Assembly: GCF_002013915.1 (NCBI RefSeq)
Contig: NZ_MBTF01000023.1
Location: 1 to 64,000 of the forward strand
Source: Mucilaginibacter pedocola
Lineage (GTDB): Bacteria > Bacteroidota > Bacteroidia > Sphingobacteriales > Sphingobacteriaceae
Reading direction: 5' to 3'
DNA: 64,000 nt
Shown here: positions 33,971 through 43,772 of the stretch, one piece after another
Numbering within the stretch: the first letter of the stretch is position 1
Layout: every line of letters starts with the position of its first letter
Notes under the pieces: model-generated
Database searches by the model: none
What the model saw: the letters and a program-made list of their open reading frames with translations, nothing else
Told to the model about the DNA's origin: nothing
Position numbers and translations under genes: made by a program

Positions 33971-34008
33971 AGAGAACCGCCGGTTCATAGAAGGCGGTTC
34001 TCTTTTTT
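33971..34008 (+). terminator. Intrinsic terminator
   Basis: AGAGAACCGCC / GGCGGTTCTCT (33971-33981, 33993-34003), a perfect 11-bp stem followed by T-rich sequence, after the NTF2-like gene. Confidence 0.88.
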
Positions 34009-34050
34009 GAACAGTAGCAAACCCGTAAACCACCTTAATGACCATTCAGG

Positions 34051-34938
34051 ATGAAAAATAACATTTTTGCCAACAGTCTTAAAACCATTGGTTCAGTGCT
34101 TATTGACAGCAACAACCTGGACCAGATCAATTCGGACCGGTATAAACCATATATCAAGGTCATATACCTACCCGAAGGTGGGCATGTACAAGTGGACTTC
34201 GCCGTACATCAGGCGCAAGGGCCGGCACTATTCTTTATAAGTCCCAACCAAATATTGACCGTATCAAGCGTTTTTAAAAACCCCGGTTACCTTATCTATT
34301 ATAACCGTGATTTTTACTGCCTTCAGCTTCGCGATGAGGAAGTAGCCTGTGATGGCCTGCTATTCAATAATATCAATAGTATGCCTATTACCCACGTTCC
34401 TGAACAGGAGGTCGCTTTCATCGATCACCTTATTACGGAGATCGAAAACGAATTAGATTCGGAGGACACCGCGCAGGAGGAAATGTTGAGGGCTTACCTG
34501 AAACAGTTAATGATCAAGGCGGCCCGTTTCTGGAAACAGCAGCACCTCGGCGGTGTTTTGGCGGACGAGATGAACGGCGCGGATGATTTCAGGCAATTTA
34601 CCCGCCTGGTGAATACCCACTACAAACAAAAACATACGGTGGCGGATTACGCCGGCCTCATGCTGATCGCGCCGAAAACACTGACCCACAAATTTAAAAG
34701 AATGAATTTGCCGGCTCCTAACGAGGTGATAAAAGGCCGCATCATGCTGGAGGCAAAAAGGTTGCTGGTCCATACCGCGATGTCAGCTAAGGAGATCGCT
34801 TACGAACTGGGCTATGATGACCCCGCTTATTTTAGCCGGTTGTTCCTGATCAAAACAGGCGAGTCGCCTTCCGGATTTAAAACAAAATTCCTGGCGCGAG
34901 CTGATACGGGAAAAGCAAGTATTTTATCGGTAGCATGA
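34051..34938 (+). CDS. AraC family transcriptional regulator
   Basis: A 295-residue regulator with an N-terminal cupin domain (about residues 20-155), a coiled segment and the AraC domain at about 190-285, with DYAGLMLIAPKTLTHKFKRM and AKEIAYELGYDDPAYFSRLFL. It is monocistronic, followed by a secreted putative metallopeptidase. The sensor part resembles the truncated AraC protein at 37683-38219. Confidence 0.9.
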   Translation: MKNNIFANSLKTIGSVLIDSNNLDQINSDRYKPYIKVIYLPEGGHVQVDFAVHQAQGPALFFISPNQILTVSSVFKNPGYLIYYNRDFYCLQLRDEEVACDGLLFNNINSMPITHVPEQEVAFIDHLITEIENELDSEDTAQEEMLRAYLKQLMIKAARFWKQQHLGGVLADEMNGADDFRQFTRLVNTHYKQKHTVADYAGLMLIAPKTLTHKFKRMNLPAPNEVIKGRIMLEAKRLLVHTAMSAKEIAYELGYDDPAYFSRLFLIKTGESPSGFKTKFLARADTGKASILSVA

Positions 34939-34999
34939 ACCGTATACAGCTAACCAGCGCTATTATGTAACCACTTTTGTATTTATAAAATTTAAACAA

Positions 35000-35992
35000 A
35001 TGAAGTTTTCGGGTAGATTCTTAATATATATGATGATCGTTATACTGTTCGCCGCAGGTCGCAGCAGTATGGCACAAACCGCGAAACCGGCCCGGCCAAA
35101 AGCCGGCCTGGCAGCTATCCAAAAAAAATATGGACTGGACCCTAAAAGTTCCCTGGTATCGCGGCTAACAACCACACCTGCTTATGTCATGGATATTTTC
35201 CGGAATGCCGGGATGTCCCCAACTGAGCATCAGGTGACGAAAGATGAATCACGTATCCTGTCGGAGGCGATAGCGGTGCTTCCCCCTTTACACCAGCGTG
35301 TATTGAAACAACACCTGAAAAGTATCAGTTTTGTGGATAATATGCCTAACACCGCGATCACCGCACCGGTCACTAAAGAGAAAGAAACAAAGCTTTTTCA
35401 CATCGCGTTCCGTGCAGGCATACTGCATCAGACCATATCGGAGTGGGTGACTGAAAAAGAAAGAAATTGTTACACCAAGGGCGACTCGGCCATGTCGGTA
35501 TCTATTCAGGCCGGCCTGATGAGCGCGTTGACTTATGTATTACTCCATGAAGGCACGCACGTCGTCGACGGGGCTCTTGGCCTACTCAACACCGATACCA
35601 TTGCAGGCCGCCCGGTGCCCAACCCGTTCAGGGCAGGCTTTTCTAAAAATATCTGGAGCGATATCGGTACACATATCTGGCCATTCCCGGATTCACTGGC
35701 CGCTAAAAGTATTTTCAGGCCTGGAGGGCGACGGTTCGCTTTGTCCGAAGCGGAACAGGTCTATAAAGCCCTTTCCCAGACACCTTTCGTCTCCTTATAT
35801 GGATCAGCGAGCTGGCATGAAGACCTTGCGGAGTTGCTGACAATCTATCATTTAACAAAAATGCACGGCCAGCCTTTTCAGGCCATCGTAAAGAAGAACG
35901 GAAACGAGGTATTTCGCTTCGAACCCATCTCTTCACCGGCAGTGGAACGCCGTTTCGTCCAACTGGACCGCTTTTACCGTAAGGCCGGTTGA
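35000..35992 (+). CDS. Secreted protein with HEGTH motif (possible zincin metallopeptidase)
   Basis: A 330-residue protein with signal peptide ending SSMAQ. The family is not recognised, but LLHEGTHVVDG contains an HExxH zinc-binding pattern in a helix-like context, and WHEDLAELLTIYHL about 90 residues later offers a Glu as third ligand. This spacing is compatible with a gluzincin-like peptidase, and the protein would act in the periplasm or outside. It lies downstream of an AraC gene with no other obvious partner. Confidence 0.6.
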   Translation: MKFSGRFLIYMMIVILFAAGRSSMAQTAKPARPKAGLAAIQKKYGLDPKSSLVSRLTTTPAYVMDIFRNAGMSPTEHQVTKDESRILSEAIAVLPPLHQRVLKQHLKSISFVDNMPNTAITAPVTKEKETKLFHIAFRAGILHQTISEWVTEKERNCYTKGDSAMSVSIQAGLMSALTYVLLHEGTHVVDGALGLLNTDTIAGRPVPNPFRAGFSKNIWSDIGTHIWPFPDSLAAKSIFRPGGRRFALSEAEQVYKALSQTPFVSLYGSASWHEDLAELLTIYHLTKMHGQPFQAIVKKNGNEVFRFEPISSPAVERRFVQLDRFYRKAG

Positions 35993-36077
35993 TGCGTGTA
36001 AACATTTTTAATTATAGCGCCGGAGAACCGTCTTCAAAGACCAGGTTTTTCGGCTTTTTTCTTGATGGTGCTTATCC

Positions 36078-36494
36078 CTATCCCGCCATCTCCGGAAAAT
36101 CACTCAGCCGGGTAATAACAGTGTCCGGTAAGTATGGCCGGCCACCTGTGGCGGGTATGCAGGTGCCTGTAAACACCCCTTTCGCCATGATCTTCTTGTT
36201 CAACAATATACTTTGTTTGAAATGCAGTTTCGGTAAGCCGTTCCTGTCTTTGTGTACCGAGCAGGTGGCCGTAAATTCGTCACCCTTTTTGAGCGGCCTT
36301 ACAAAATCCAGGCTGTAGCCGGACAAAACCATGTAAATGCCCTTCCTGGCCTGCTCCTCAAAGTCGAAGCCCAGCACTTCCTTGATAAACGCATGCCGGC
36401 ACCATTCCATATAAAAGGGATAATACAAGCCATCCATAATTCCCTGTATATCGATGTGTTCGTCTTTTACGGTATAAGCTCTTGAATATTCCAT
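36078..36494 (-). CDS. Hotdog-fold thioesterase-like protein
   Basis: A 138-residue protein of the 4HBT_2 hotdog type. The sequence contains HIDIQGIMDGLYYPFYMEWCRHAFI at the active-site helix, GYSLDFVRPLKKGDEFTATC on the central strand, and LNKKIMAKGVFTGTCI. Such enzymes hydrolyse acyl-CoA thioesters or act as dehydratase-like folds. The start at 36494 (MEYSRAY) corresponds to the family start. It is convergent with the putative metallopeptidase gene. Confidence 0.75.
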   Translation of the reverse strand: MEYSRAYTVKDEHIDIQGIMDGLYYPFYMEWCRHAFIKEVLGFDFEEQARKGIYMVLSGYSLDFVRPLKKGDEFTATCSVHKDRNGLPKLHFKQSILLNKKIMAKGVFTGTCIPATGGRPYLPDTVITRLSDFPEMAG

Positions 36495-36714
36495 ATCGGT
36501 GATTTTAAAACGCAAAAGTAGGGGGATCATCAATGGCCTGAAATAACCGATAAAGGGGATATGCCCACTTGTCTGCGGCATCCTTTTGATAAGCGCCGGG
36601 AAAAATCTGCAAGACACTCAGCGATATGTGCATTCCAGGAGTGTGGGGTGGTTCGCACCTTTGTAGTGTTAAACAACAGCAATACAAATAGATAATAGAT
36701 CAAAAAGAAAAACA

Positions 36715-37623
36715 ATGAAAACATTCATCACAACCATCAGTCTTTTAGCGGCCCTGGCTTTTGGCCAGTCAGCCATCGCGCAGGTTAAAAGAGCGCCTGC
36801 TTCCGCCGGCCGTTCAGAATATATCGAAGTAGAAAAGAATGTTAAACTACATGTGACCGATCTTGGCGAGGGCCAGCCGGTGGTGCTGATCCATGGGTGG
36901 CCACTGAACGACGCCATGTACGAATATCAATATCAATACCTGGTCAAAAAAGGTTTCCGGGTGATTGGTATCTCCCTAAGAGGTTTTGGTAAGTCAGACA
37001 GCCCTTACGGTAAATATAACTTTGATGTGTTCTCCGACGACATCAAAGTAGTACTGGAGAAACTCAAAATAGAAAAAGCGGTACTTGGTGGCTTTTCACT
37101 TGGCGGCGCGGTGGTAACGCATTATGTTACCAAATACAATAGCGCGCATATTAGCAAATTGGCGCTATTTGGGGCAGCCGCACCATCATGGAAACAGCGC
37201 CCGGGTTCACCTTACGGCATCAGCGATGAAGGAGCTAAGGGCCTCATCAAAACCATAGAGACCGATCGTCAGCAACTAATTGAAGGCTTTGGTAAAGGTT
37301 TTGGTGCCACCGAGACCAGCCTTTCAGCACCGGCAGCAAACTGGTTGGCCAGCATTAGTGCCGATGCATCTCCCTACGCCACTGCACAAGCAATTATTGC
37401 ACTTCGCGACTTAGACCTGCGCCCGTCACTAGCCAAGATAAAAATACCAGTGGCCATATTTCACGGCACTCAGGATAAACTGTGTGACTTCAAATTTGCA
37501 GAGGAACTGCACAAAGGGATCAAGAACTCCTACATCGTGAAGTTTGAAAAAAGCGGACACGCATTGTTCCTGGAAGAAATGGACAAATTCAATACCGAAC
37601 TGGAAAAATTCGCCAGGTCATAA
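36715..37623 (+). CDS. Exported alpha/beta hydrolase
   Basis: A 302-residue serine hydrolase with a signal peptide (QSAIAQ, about residue 22). The alpha/beta-hydrolase fold is shown by VVLIHGWPLNDAMYEYQ (oxyanion HGWP), the nucleophile elbow GGFSLGGAV, the Asp region FHGTQDKLCD and the His of SGHALFLEE. It is similar to chloroperoxidase-like or epoxide-hydrolase-like esterases, and exported. It is followed by a hairpin and the truncated AraC gene. Confidence 0.9.
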   Translation: MKTFITTISLLAALAFGQSAIAQVKRAPASAGRSEYIEVEKNVKLHVTDLGEGQPVVLIHGWPLNDAMYEYQYQYLVKKGFRVIGISLRGFGKSDSPYGKYNFDVFSDDIKVVLEKLKIEKAVLGGFSLGGAVVTHYVTKYNSAHISKLALFGAAAPSWKQRPGSPYGISDEGAKGLIKTIETDRQQLIEGFGKGFGATETSLSAPAANWLASISADASPYATAQAIIALRDLDLRPSLAKIKIPVAIFHGTQDKLCDFKFAEELHKGIKNSYIVKFEKSGHALFLEEMDKFNTELEKFARS

Positions 37624-37630
37624 AAAATCG

Positions 37631-37657
37631 ACGGACAGGCTGAAACGGCCTGTCCGT
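37631..37657 (+). terminator. Terminator-like hairpin
   Basis: ACGGACAGGC / GCCTGTCCGT (37631-37640, 37648-37657), a perfect 10-bp stem directly after the hydrolase gene. No strong T-run. Confidence 0.6.
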
Positions 37658-37682
37658 TACCATCAACTGATGCGGCAGCAGT

Positions 37683-38219
37683 ATGCCGAGTAGTTTAAGC
37701 CCGGCCAACCCGATGATCATGAGACAACACATTTTTGAGAGTGCTGGAAGAAAGATAGGGATGTTGCAGCTCAGTGAATCTAACCTGCATCTCATCTTAT
37801 CAGAAGCGATCATGCCATTTATCAAGGTCGCTTACCTGTCGGAAGGCAGCATCATCACGATAGATCTCAGGCGTTTTACGATAGGCGTGCCGACGTTGGC
37901 CTTTATCAGGCCCGGCCAATTCTTTCACGTCGCGGAATTACCTGTGGCCCCTGGCTACCTGCTGTTTTTTAACGATGCCTTGTATGGCGTGCAAATGAAC
38001 TGTCTTGAGGGGGAGTTATTTAGTAACCCACCCGATATTATGCTGGTGGCCTTACCCTTACCGCATGTCAAACCTGTCGTTTACCTGCTCACGCTGATCG
38101 AAAAAGAACTTCAGCTGGATGAACCCGATACAGAAGATATGCTGCTCGCATTTTTAGAGCAACTCCAGATCAGGGCCGGCAGGCTATGGCGGAGGCAACA
38201 TCTGGGCCCAAATCGTTGA
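37683..38219 (+). CDS. AraC-type sensor domain without the DNA-binding domain
   Basis: A 178-residue protein similar in order to the N-terminal part of the AraC protein at 34051-34938: FIKVAYLSEGSIITIDLR, APGYLLFFNDALYGVQM and QIRAGRLWRRQHLG. It stops exactly where the linker to the DNA-binding domain should begin. It overlaps the open frame before the efflux gene by a few bases but not its true start. It is either a truncation of an AraC gene caused by a deletion before the efflux gene or a stand-alone sensor. Confidence 0.65.
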   Translation: MPSSLSPANPMIMRQHIFESAGRKIGMLQLSESNLHLILSEAIMPFIKVAYLSEGSIITIDLRRFTIGVPTLAFIRPGQFFHVAELPVAPGYLLFFNDALYGVQMNCLEGELFSNPPDIMLVALPLPHVKPVVYLLTLIEKELQLDEPDTEDMLLAFLEQLQIRAGRLWRRQHLGPNR

Positions 38220-38224
38220 TCAAT

Positions 38225-39151
38225 ATGAATTTAAAAAGTAAACAAGCGATCCTAATGGGGCTTGCTTCAGCATTGCTATTCTCCATCACGTTCATTGTAA
38301 ACAGATTGATGTCCGTCAGCGGGGGTAGCTGGGTCTGGAGTTCGGTGCTTAGGTTCTACTGGATGCTGCCTTTTTTCTTCCTGATCGTAGGCCTAAAAAA
38401 GGGGGTAACACCATTATTTAGGGAGATCGCCGCAAGGCCGCTTCAATGGCTGCTCTGGAGTACCGTTGGTTTCGGGTTGTTCTATGCGCCACTGACCTTT
38501 GCAGCTGCTTATACGCCCTCCTGGCTGATCGCGGGAACCTGGCAGTTCACCATCATTGCCGGTTTGCTGGTCGCACCTTTCATTAACCGGAAAGGAACGA
38601 ATGTCCGTACCGGCCATCATTCGGCGCTATTGTATTCAGGTATTATTCTTCTCGGCATCGTAGTTATGCAGGCCCGGGAAGCCATATCGTTACCTCCCGA
38701 AAAGGTGATCAAAGGTGCTGTGCCCGTGCTCGTTGCAGCATTCGCTTATCCGCTCGGTAACAGGAAGATGATGCAAGTAACCAATGGCAGATTAGATGTG
38801 TATCAGCGTATTCTCGGTATGGTTTTATGCAGCCTGCCGTTTTGGCTAATACTGACGACCGGCGAGATCGTGTTATCCAAGGCCGGGCCTTCACCCGGCC
38901 AATATGCGCAGACCCTGGTGGTCGCCATTTTTTCGGGGGTTCTGGCAACGGCCCTGTTCTTCTCCGCGACCGATAAGGTAAGTGCGGATGAAAAAGGGCT
39001 TGCCGCGGTCGAGGCCACTCAATCAGCAGAGGTGCTTTTTGCCCTTGCCGGCGAGGTGATCCTATTGGGCAGCCCGCTCCCTGATCTTTATGCGCTGGGT
39101 GGTATGGCTTTGGCCATGCTTGGAATGATCCTCCACAGCCTAGAAAGTTAG
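38225..39151 (+). CDS. Multidrug resistance efflux transporter family protein (EamA/DMT-type)
   Basis: A 308-residue inner-membrane protein with about ten transmembrane helices in two EamA-like halves. It resembles the multidrug resistance efflux transporter family (PF13536-type), with SKQAILMGLASALLFSITFIVNRLM at the start and TDKVSADEKGLAAVEATQSAEVLFAL near the second half. The start at 38225 (MNLKSKQ) is taken, with the first helix directly after. It is 5 bp after the truncated AraC gene and probably co-transcribed. Confidence 0.85.
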   Translation: MNLKSKQAILMGLASALLFSITFIVNRLMSVSGGSWVWSSVLRFYWMLPFFFLIVGLKKGVTPLFREIAARPLQWLLWSTVGFGLFYAPLTFAAAYTPSWLIAGTWQFTIIAGLLVAPFINRKGTNVRTGHHSALLYSGIILLGIVVMQAREAISLPPEKVIKGAVPVLVAAFAYPLGNRKMMQVTNGRLDVYQRILGMVLCSLPFWLILTTGEIVLSKAGPSPGQYAQTLVVAIFSGVLATALFFSATDKVSADEKGLAAVEATQSAEVLFALAGEVILLGSPLPDLYALGGMALAMLGMILHSLES

Positions 39152-39367
39152 GGTACCATATGAGCTACTCACGCCGGCCGGTAGCTATACCCCCGATATC
39201 GGGGATATGCCTTCGCCAGTTTTAGGGATAGTTTTGCCTTTTAATATTGAAGGGCTTTGCCGAAACAGCTTAATTCATCAGCATCCGCTTTGGCCAGGCA
39301 GCATACTGCCAAAGGAAATAAAAGAAAGCCGATTATTTTATACAAAGCCCCACAAAAGTTCCAGACA

Positions 39368-42300
39368 ATGAAGTATCCTATTTTTAGCGAACCTGTTAAC
39401 ATTTTTGCGCTGTTCACATTGCTGATACTGTGTTGTATTTTATGCAGTGTAAGCCGGGTGCAGGGGCAAAATAAGGACCGTTTTTTTAGAACCGTCGGGC
39501 CTGAACAAGGACTGTCGCATGCCAAGGTAAATGCTATCATGCAGGACAAGCGTGGTTTTTTATGGTTCGGGACGGAAGATGGGCTCAACAGGTATGACGG
39601 AAGGTCCTTCAAGGTCTTCAAAAGTCAGCAGGGACTGCCACAGGGCTTATCGGGGAATATTATCACCGATCTGCACGAAGACGATATGGGGGTGATCTGG
39701 ATCGCAACGGCCGATGGCGGGTTAACGCGCTACGACTACCGGTCCCGGGCTTCTGGCCAGTTCAGGCAATATAAGCACGACCCGAAGGCAGTTAACAGTA
39801 TTCCCGATAACAGGATAACCAAGATCGCCGATGACGGGAACGGCCACCTGTGGCTGGCCACCGGCAATAATTACATCGTGCGGTTCAATAAAGCGCGCGG
39901 TACATTTGACATTGCTTATAGTAAAAGCCCCAGAAATATATTAACACTGAGTGTGGTCGGGAATGATACCATTTGGGCCGGCCAGGCAGGCGGAGGCTTG
40001 ATAAAGATCAATACCCGTACCCTCATCGTAAAAGCTTACCCCCGTCACAGCGACCTGTACCTGCCGGGCCCGGAGAAACCGCTGCCATCTGACTTTACAG
40101 GCCATGATAACCGCATAAGGGATAGTTTTCTGGTCAACTATCAGCGCCGCTACGACAGTTCAGCGCCGCACATTACAGGAAGGCAAGATGACGATGTTCC
40201 GTATGGTAAGATCGTGCCGTTTATAGAAGACAGATCAGGGCATATCTGGATGGCCGGGGCCAACGCAGGTGTTGTGGTGTTGGATCCTAAGAACGGGTCA
40301 AGGCGTGAGTACGGGCACCGTAACGAAAGTGGATCGATAGCCGATAACAAAGTCAATGTGATATATACCGACCGGCAGGGTATTATCTGGATCGGGACGG
40401 ACAACGGGATCAATGTCTATGACCCGGTATATACACCATTCAAAAAAATATTCCTTCCGTCGAAAGGTAACGATATCGTTATTAACGATTTCCACCTGGA
40501 CAATGCGGGCGATCTATGGATCGGTACGAGTAACGGCATCTATATCAAACGGGCAGGAAAGAAGGGGTTCGAATACCGGAAGGCCCGTTATCGTCAGCAG
40601 GCACTGGCGGTTACCAAGTTCTTTTTAGACGTGGACGGCACCTTTTACCTCGGTACGGATTATGCACTATTCAGATATGACAAGCTGACGAATAAAGCCA
40701 CCCTGCTGCCGAATACGTCTTCAGATCACGTGATGAAAAAGCTAATGGGTTCAAGGATCGTCTCGGTCGTCCGCGATACGATCGGCCAGCACCCTGTCCT
40801 GTTGGTATCTTCCTATAGCCATCATATGGCCTATTACGATCTGGCCGATCAAAAATGGGTTGCCAAACCCGGATCCGGGGCCAAAAGATTAGATGTTATG
40901 GGTAACCTGATCAAAAAACTGTACAAAGATAAAAAGGGGAATATCTGGCTGGCGACCGATCGCCTTGGATTAGGCTCCTGGGAACGGCCTGTGTCTTCGA
41001 TCCGCTATTACACCAACGATCTGAACGATATGGCCTCGATCAGCAATAATGATGTTTTTGATCTGAACGAGGATAGGCATGGTAATTTTTGGATCAGCAC
41101 CTACGGAGGAGGCCTGCATTATTTTGATATCCGCAGTCAAAAATTCGAGCATATTGCGGGTTCGAGCAACCTGACGGAGGGGCTGGAGGCAGACCGGCAG
41201 GGCTATTTATGGATGATCTCTAATGGACATTTGCATGGTTACGCCCCCTCCAGTAAAACCTACAGTTGTTATGACCTTCCGGATCTGAAGTCAGGTGCCG
41301 GTGTTAAAGGGTACATCTACAAGGATGGGGCGGGGCGGCTTTATGCCGGCGGGACTAATTATTATATTACGTTCGATCCTGCCGAGGTCGCAAAGATCAG
41401 CAGCCAGCCCGAGGTTTATTTTACTGATCTCCGGATATTTAATACCTCCTACAGCCATTTGCTTGGTAACCGCGAGATCAGGCTGAATCATGCCCAGAAC
41501 TATTTTTCGATCGAGTTCTCCGCGCCCGAATACAGTAGCAACCACGTTAAATACCAATATATGCTGGAGGGGTTTGACCAGGGTTGGGCCGATGCAGGCC
41601 AGCATGGTTTTGCCAGCTATTCGAACCTGCGCGGGGGGCGATATGTCTTTAAGGTTCGGGCGGCCAATTGGGAGGGCAACAGTATCAGTAAATTCAAGTC
41701 GCTCGTGATCCGGGTCAGTCCTCCTATCTATTTCCAATGGTGGTTCTATACGCTATTACTGATCATTCTCAGCGCGGTTGCATACTTGTTATACCGCTAC
41801 AGGATGCAGGAGTTCCTTAAACGCCAGTCGATCAGGAACACGATCGCACAGGACCTTCATGATCAGATCGGGTCTACCCTCAGTAGTATTTCTATCTATA
41901 GTAAAGTAGCGAAAGTTTACCAGGAGCAGCAAAAACAGGACAGGCTTAAACTGCTGCTGGATACGATCAACGAAACGGCTACGGATACCATTAGCGAAAT
42001 GTCCGATATCGTCTGGGCGATTAACCCTAAGAACGACCATATGAGCAGTTTGGTACAAAAGATCCAATCGTTTGCGCGGCCGCTGTGCGCAGCGAAGGGC
42101 ATCCGGTTCGCTTTCAATTGCGATGACCGGGTCTTGCAATTGGTACTGGAGATGTCCGCAAGGAAAAACTTCTACCTGATCCTGAAGGAGTCGTTGAATA
42201 ATGCTATTAAACATTCCGGCTGCCGGACGCTGGCCGTAGATATCCGATCCAATAAGGCCCGGGTGGAAATGGCCATCAATGACGACGGTGCAGGGTTCGA

Positions 42301-42451
42301 TCCGTTGCAAAGCGCTACCCCATTCTGCGGTATCCGGGAAGGCAACGGGTTGAATAACATCAAAGCCCGGGCAAATGAATTGGGTGCTGAATTGCAGATC
42401 AGCAGCGAGTCTGGTAAAGGAACGATGATCAGCATGGCATTCCATATTTGA
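39368..42451 (+). CDS. Two-component regulator propeller sensor histidine kinase
   Basis: A 1027-residue membrane kinase. Signal/TM at residues 8-35; two seven-bladed propellers of Reg_prop repeats (HLWLATGNN, GVIWIATADGGL and similar) in the periplasm to about 700. A Y_Y_Y domain lies at about 726-774 (YQYMLEGFDQGWADAG), one transmembrane helix at 788-812, HisKA_3 with DLHDQIGSTLSSI (His near 831) and HATPase (ESLNNAIKHSG near 941). Such proteins usually sense glycans or other outside polymers. The start at 39368 (MKYPIFS) is chosen because it gives a signal sequence. A LuxR-type regulator follows. Confidence 0.92.
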   Translation: MKYPIFSEPVNIFALFTLLILCCILCSVSRVQGQNKDRFFRTVGPEQGLSHAKVNAIMQDKRGFLWFGTEDGLNRYDGRSFKVFKSQQGLPQGLSGNIITDLHEDDMGVIWIATADGGLTRYDYRSRASGQFRQYKHDPKAVNSIPDNRITKIADDGNGHLWLATGNNYIVRFNKARGTFDIAYSKSPRNILTLSVVGNDTIWAGQAGGGLIKINTRTLIVKAYPRHSDLYLPGPEKPLPSDFTGHDNRIRDSFLVNYQRRYDSSAPHITGRQDDDVPYGKIVPFIEDRSGHIWMAGANAGVVVLDPKNGSRREYGHRNESGSIADNKVNVIYTDRQGIIWIGTDNGINVYDPVYTPFKKIFLPSKGNDIVINDFHLDNAGDLWIGTSNGIYIKRAGKKGFEYRKARYRQQALAVTKFFLDVDGTFYLGTDYALFRYDKLTNKATLLPNTSSDHVMKKLMGSRIVSVVRDTIGQHPVLLVSSYSHHMAYYDLADQKWVAKPGSGAKRLDVMGNLIKKLYKDKKGNIWLATDRLGLGSWERPVSSIRYYTNDLNDMASISNNDVFDLNEDRHGNFWISTYGGGLHYFDIRSQKFEHIAGSSNLTEGLEADRQGYLWMISNGHLHGYAPSSKTYSCYDLPDLKSGAGVKGYIYKDGAGRLYAGGTNYYITFDPAEVAKISSQPEVYFTDLRIFNTSYSHLLGNREIRLNHAQNYFSIEFSAPEYSSNHVKYQYMLEGFDQGWADAGQHGFASYSNLRGGRYVFKVRAANWEGNSISKFKSLVIRVSPPIYFQWWFYTLLLIILSAVAYLLYRYRMQEFLKRQSIRNTIAQDLHDQIGSTLSSISIYSKVAKVYQEQQKQDRLKLLLDTINETATDTISEMSDIVWAINPKNDHMSSLVQKIQSFARPLCAAKGIRFAFNCDDRVLQLVLEMSARKNFYLILKESLNNAIKHSGCRTLAVDIRSNKARVEMAINDDGAGFDPLQSATPFCGIREGNGLNNIKARANELGAELQISSESGKGTMISMAFHI

Positions 42452-42495
42452 GCATGCGGGCGATTAAAAAAAAAGGTAAATTAATTCAAAAAGCG

Positions 42496-43143
42496 ATGTG
42501 CATTCGAGTAGCGATCTTTGATGATAACAAGAACATACGGAACAGTATCATTTTACTACTGAATACTGACCCATCCTTCGAGGTGGCCGGCAATTTCAGT
42601 GACGCAGGGAATTGTGTCCATAATGTGCTGGCCTCAAGGCCGGATGTTGTGCTGATGGATATTGAGATGCCGGGAACGGATGGTATTGCTGCCGTTAAAT
42701 TGTTATCGAAGGAGTTCCCACATATTCCGATCCTGATACAAACCGTATTTGAGGACGACGAGCGTGTCTTTGAATCCATCTGCGCGGGGGCTTCAGGGTA
42801 TATCCTTAAAAACCAACTGACGAGTTCGCTGACCGATGCGATCAAGGAACTGCAAAGCGGCGGCTCGCCGATGAGCCCTTCGATCGCGCGCCGGGTACTG
42901 AATTTGCTACAACGGGGGTATCAGGCTAAAAAAGAGCCCGTTAACGACGAATATAAACTGACCCTACGAGAAAAGGAAGTCCTCACGGCCATAGTGAACG
43001 GCTTGAGTTATAAAATGATCGGCCATGAGCTGGGTATCAGTTATGAGACCGTACGCAGCCACATGAAGAACATCTACGAAAAGTTGCATGTGGCCTCCCT
43101 GACGGAGGTCGTGGCCAAAGCGATCCATCAAAAACTGGTTTGA
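42496..43143 (+). CDS. LuxR/NarL-type response regulator
   Basis: A 215-residue response regulator with DDNKN acidic pocket, phospho-acceptor Asp in VVLMDIEMPGTDG, conserved Lys in LKNQL, and LuxR-type HTH with LTLREKEVLTAIVNGLSYKMIGHELGIS in part. It is 44 bp behind the propeller kinase and its likely partner. The start at 42496 (MCIRVAIF) is the position of the first domain strand; earlier starts extend into a basic stretch. Confidence 0.9.
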   Translation: MCIRVAIFDDNKNIRNSIILLLNTDPSFEVAGNFSDAGNCVHNVLASRPDVVLMDIEMPGTDGIAAVKLLSKEFPHIPILIQTVFEDDERVFESICAGASGYILKNQLTSSLTDAIKELQSGGSPMSPSIARRVLNLLQRGYQAKKEPVNDEYKLTLREKEVLTAIVNGLSYKMIGHELGISYETVRSHMKNIYEKLHVASLTEVVAKAIHQKLV

Positions 43144-43174
43144 ACGCCTGTAAATAAACAATAATTCATTCAAA

Positions 43175-43540
43175 ATGGAGATCAAAAAAACACTGATACT
43201 GGGCGCTTCGGCCAATCCGGAGCGATATGCTTACCTGGTGGCCAACAAATTGGTGGCGCATGGCCATCCGATCGTCAATGTAGGGCTCAAGGCGGGCATT
43301 GTGGCCGGCGTGCCGATCGAAAGGCCAGGAAAAATACACCGGGACATCGATACCATTACGTTGTATGTCAGTCCGGAGAACCAACCCCCACTGTATGATT
43401 ATATTCTCGAAACAGGGCCAAGGCGAATCATATTCAATCCGGGGGCAGAGAATCAAATACTTCAGCAACTTGCAGTGACACAAGGAATAATTATTGACTA
43501 TGCGTGTACGCTGGTACTGCTATCCACCGGTCAATTTTGA
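43175..43540 (+). CDS. CoA-binding domain protein
   Basis: A 121-residue protein with a CoA_binding_2 / YccU-like Rossmann fold: KTLILGASANPERYAYLVANKL, then IVAGVPIERPGKIHRDIDTITLYV and RRIIFNPGAEN. Such small proteins bind CoA or NAD and have no defined role. It stands 31 bp after the response regulator on the same strand. Confidence 0.85.
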   Translation: MEIKKTLILGASANPERYAYLVANKLVAHGHPIVNVGLKAGIVAGVPIERPGKIHRDIDTITLYVSPENQPPLYDYILETGPRRIIFNPGAENQILQQLAVTQGIIIDYACTLVLLSTGQF

Positions 43541-43772
43541 TAAAACAACAGGCAAGATCAACTGCCTGGCCATTAGTTCTCCCCACTTTGAGTGATGCAC
43601 CTCCCGCCATCGGTGATTGATTACAGAACCCCGGCCCGCCATCTTTGCACTATAAATGTGATCAGCTAATTAAAAATTCAGGGCGCTACAGCGGGAACAG
43701 ATCCCCGGTCAAGTGCTGGCCGGCCATCAGCCTGCTGGCCCTGTATCAATTAACGAACAAAAAATAATTAAA

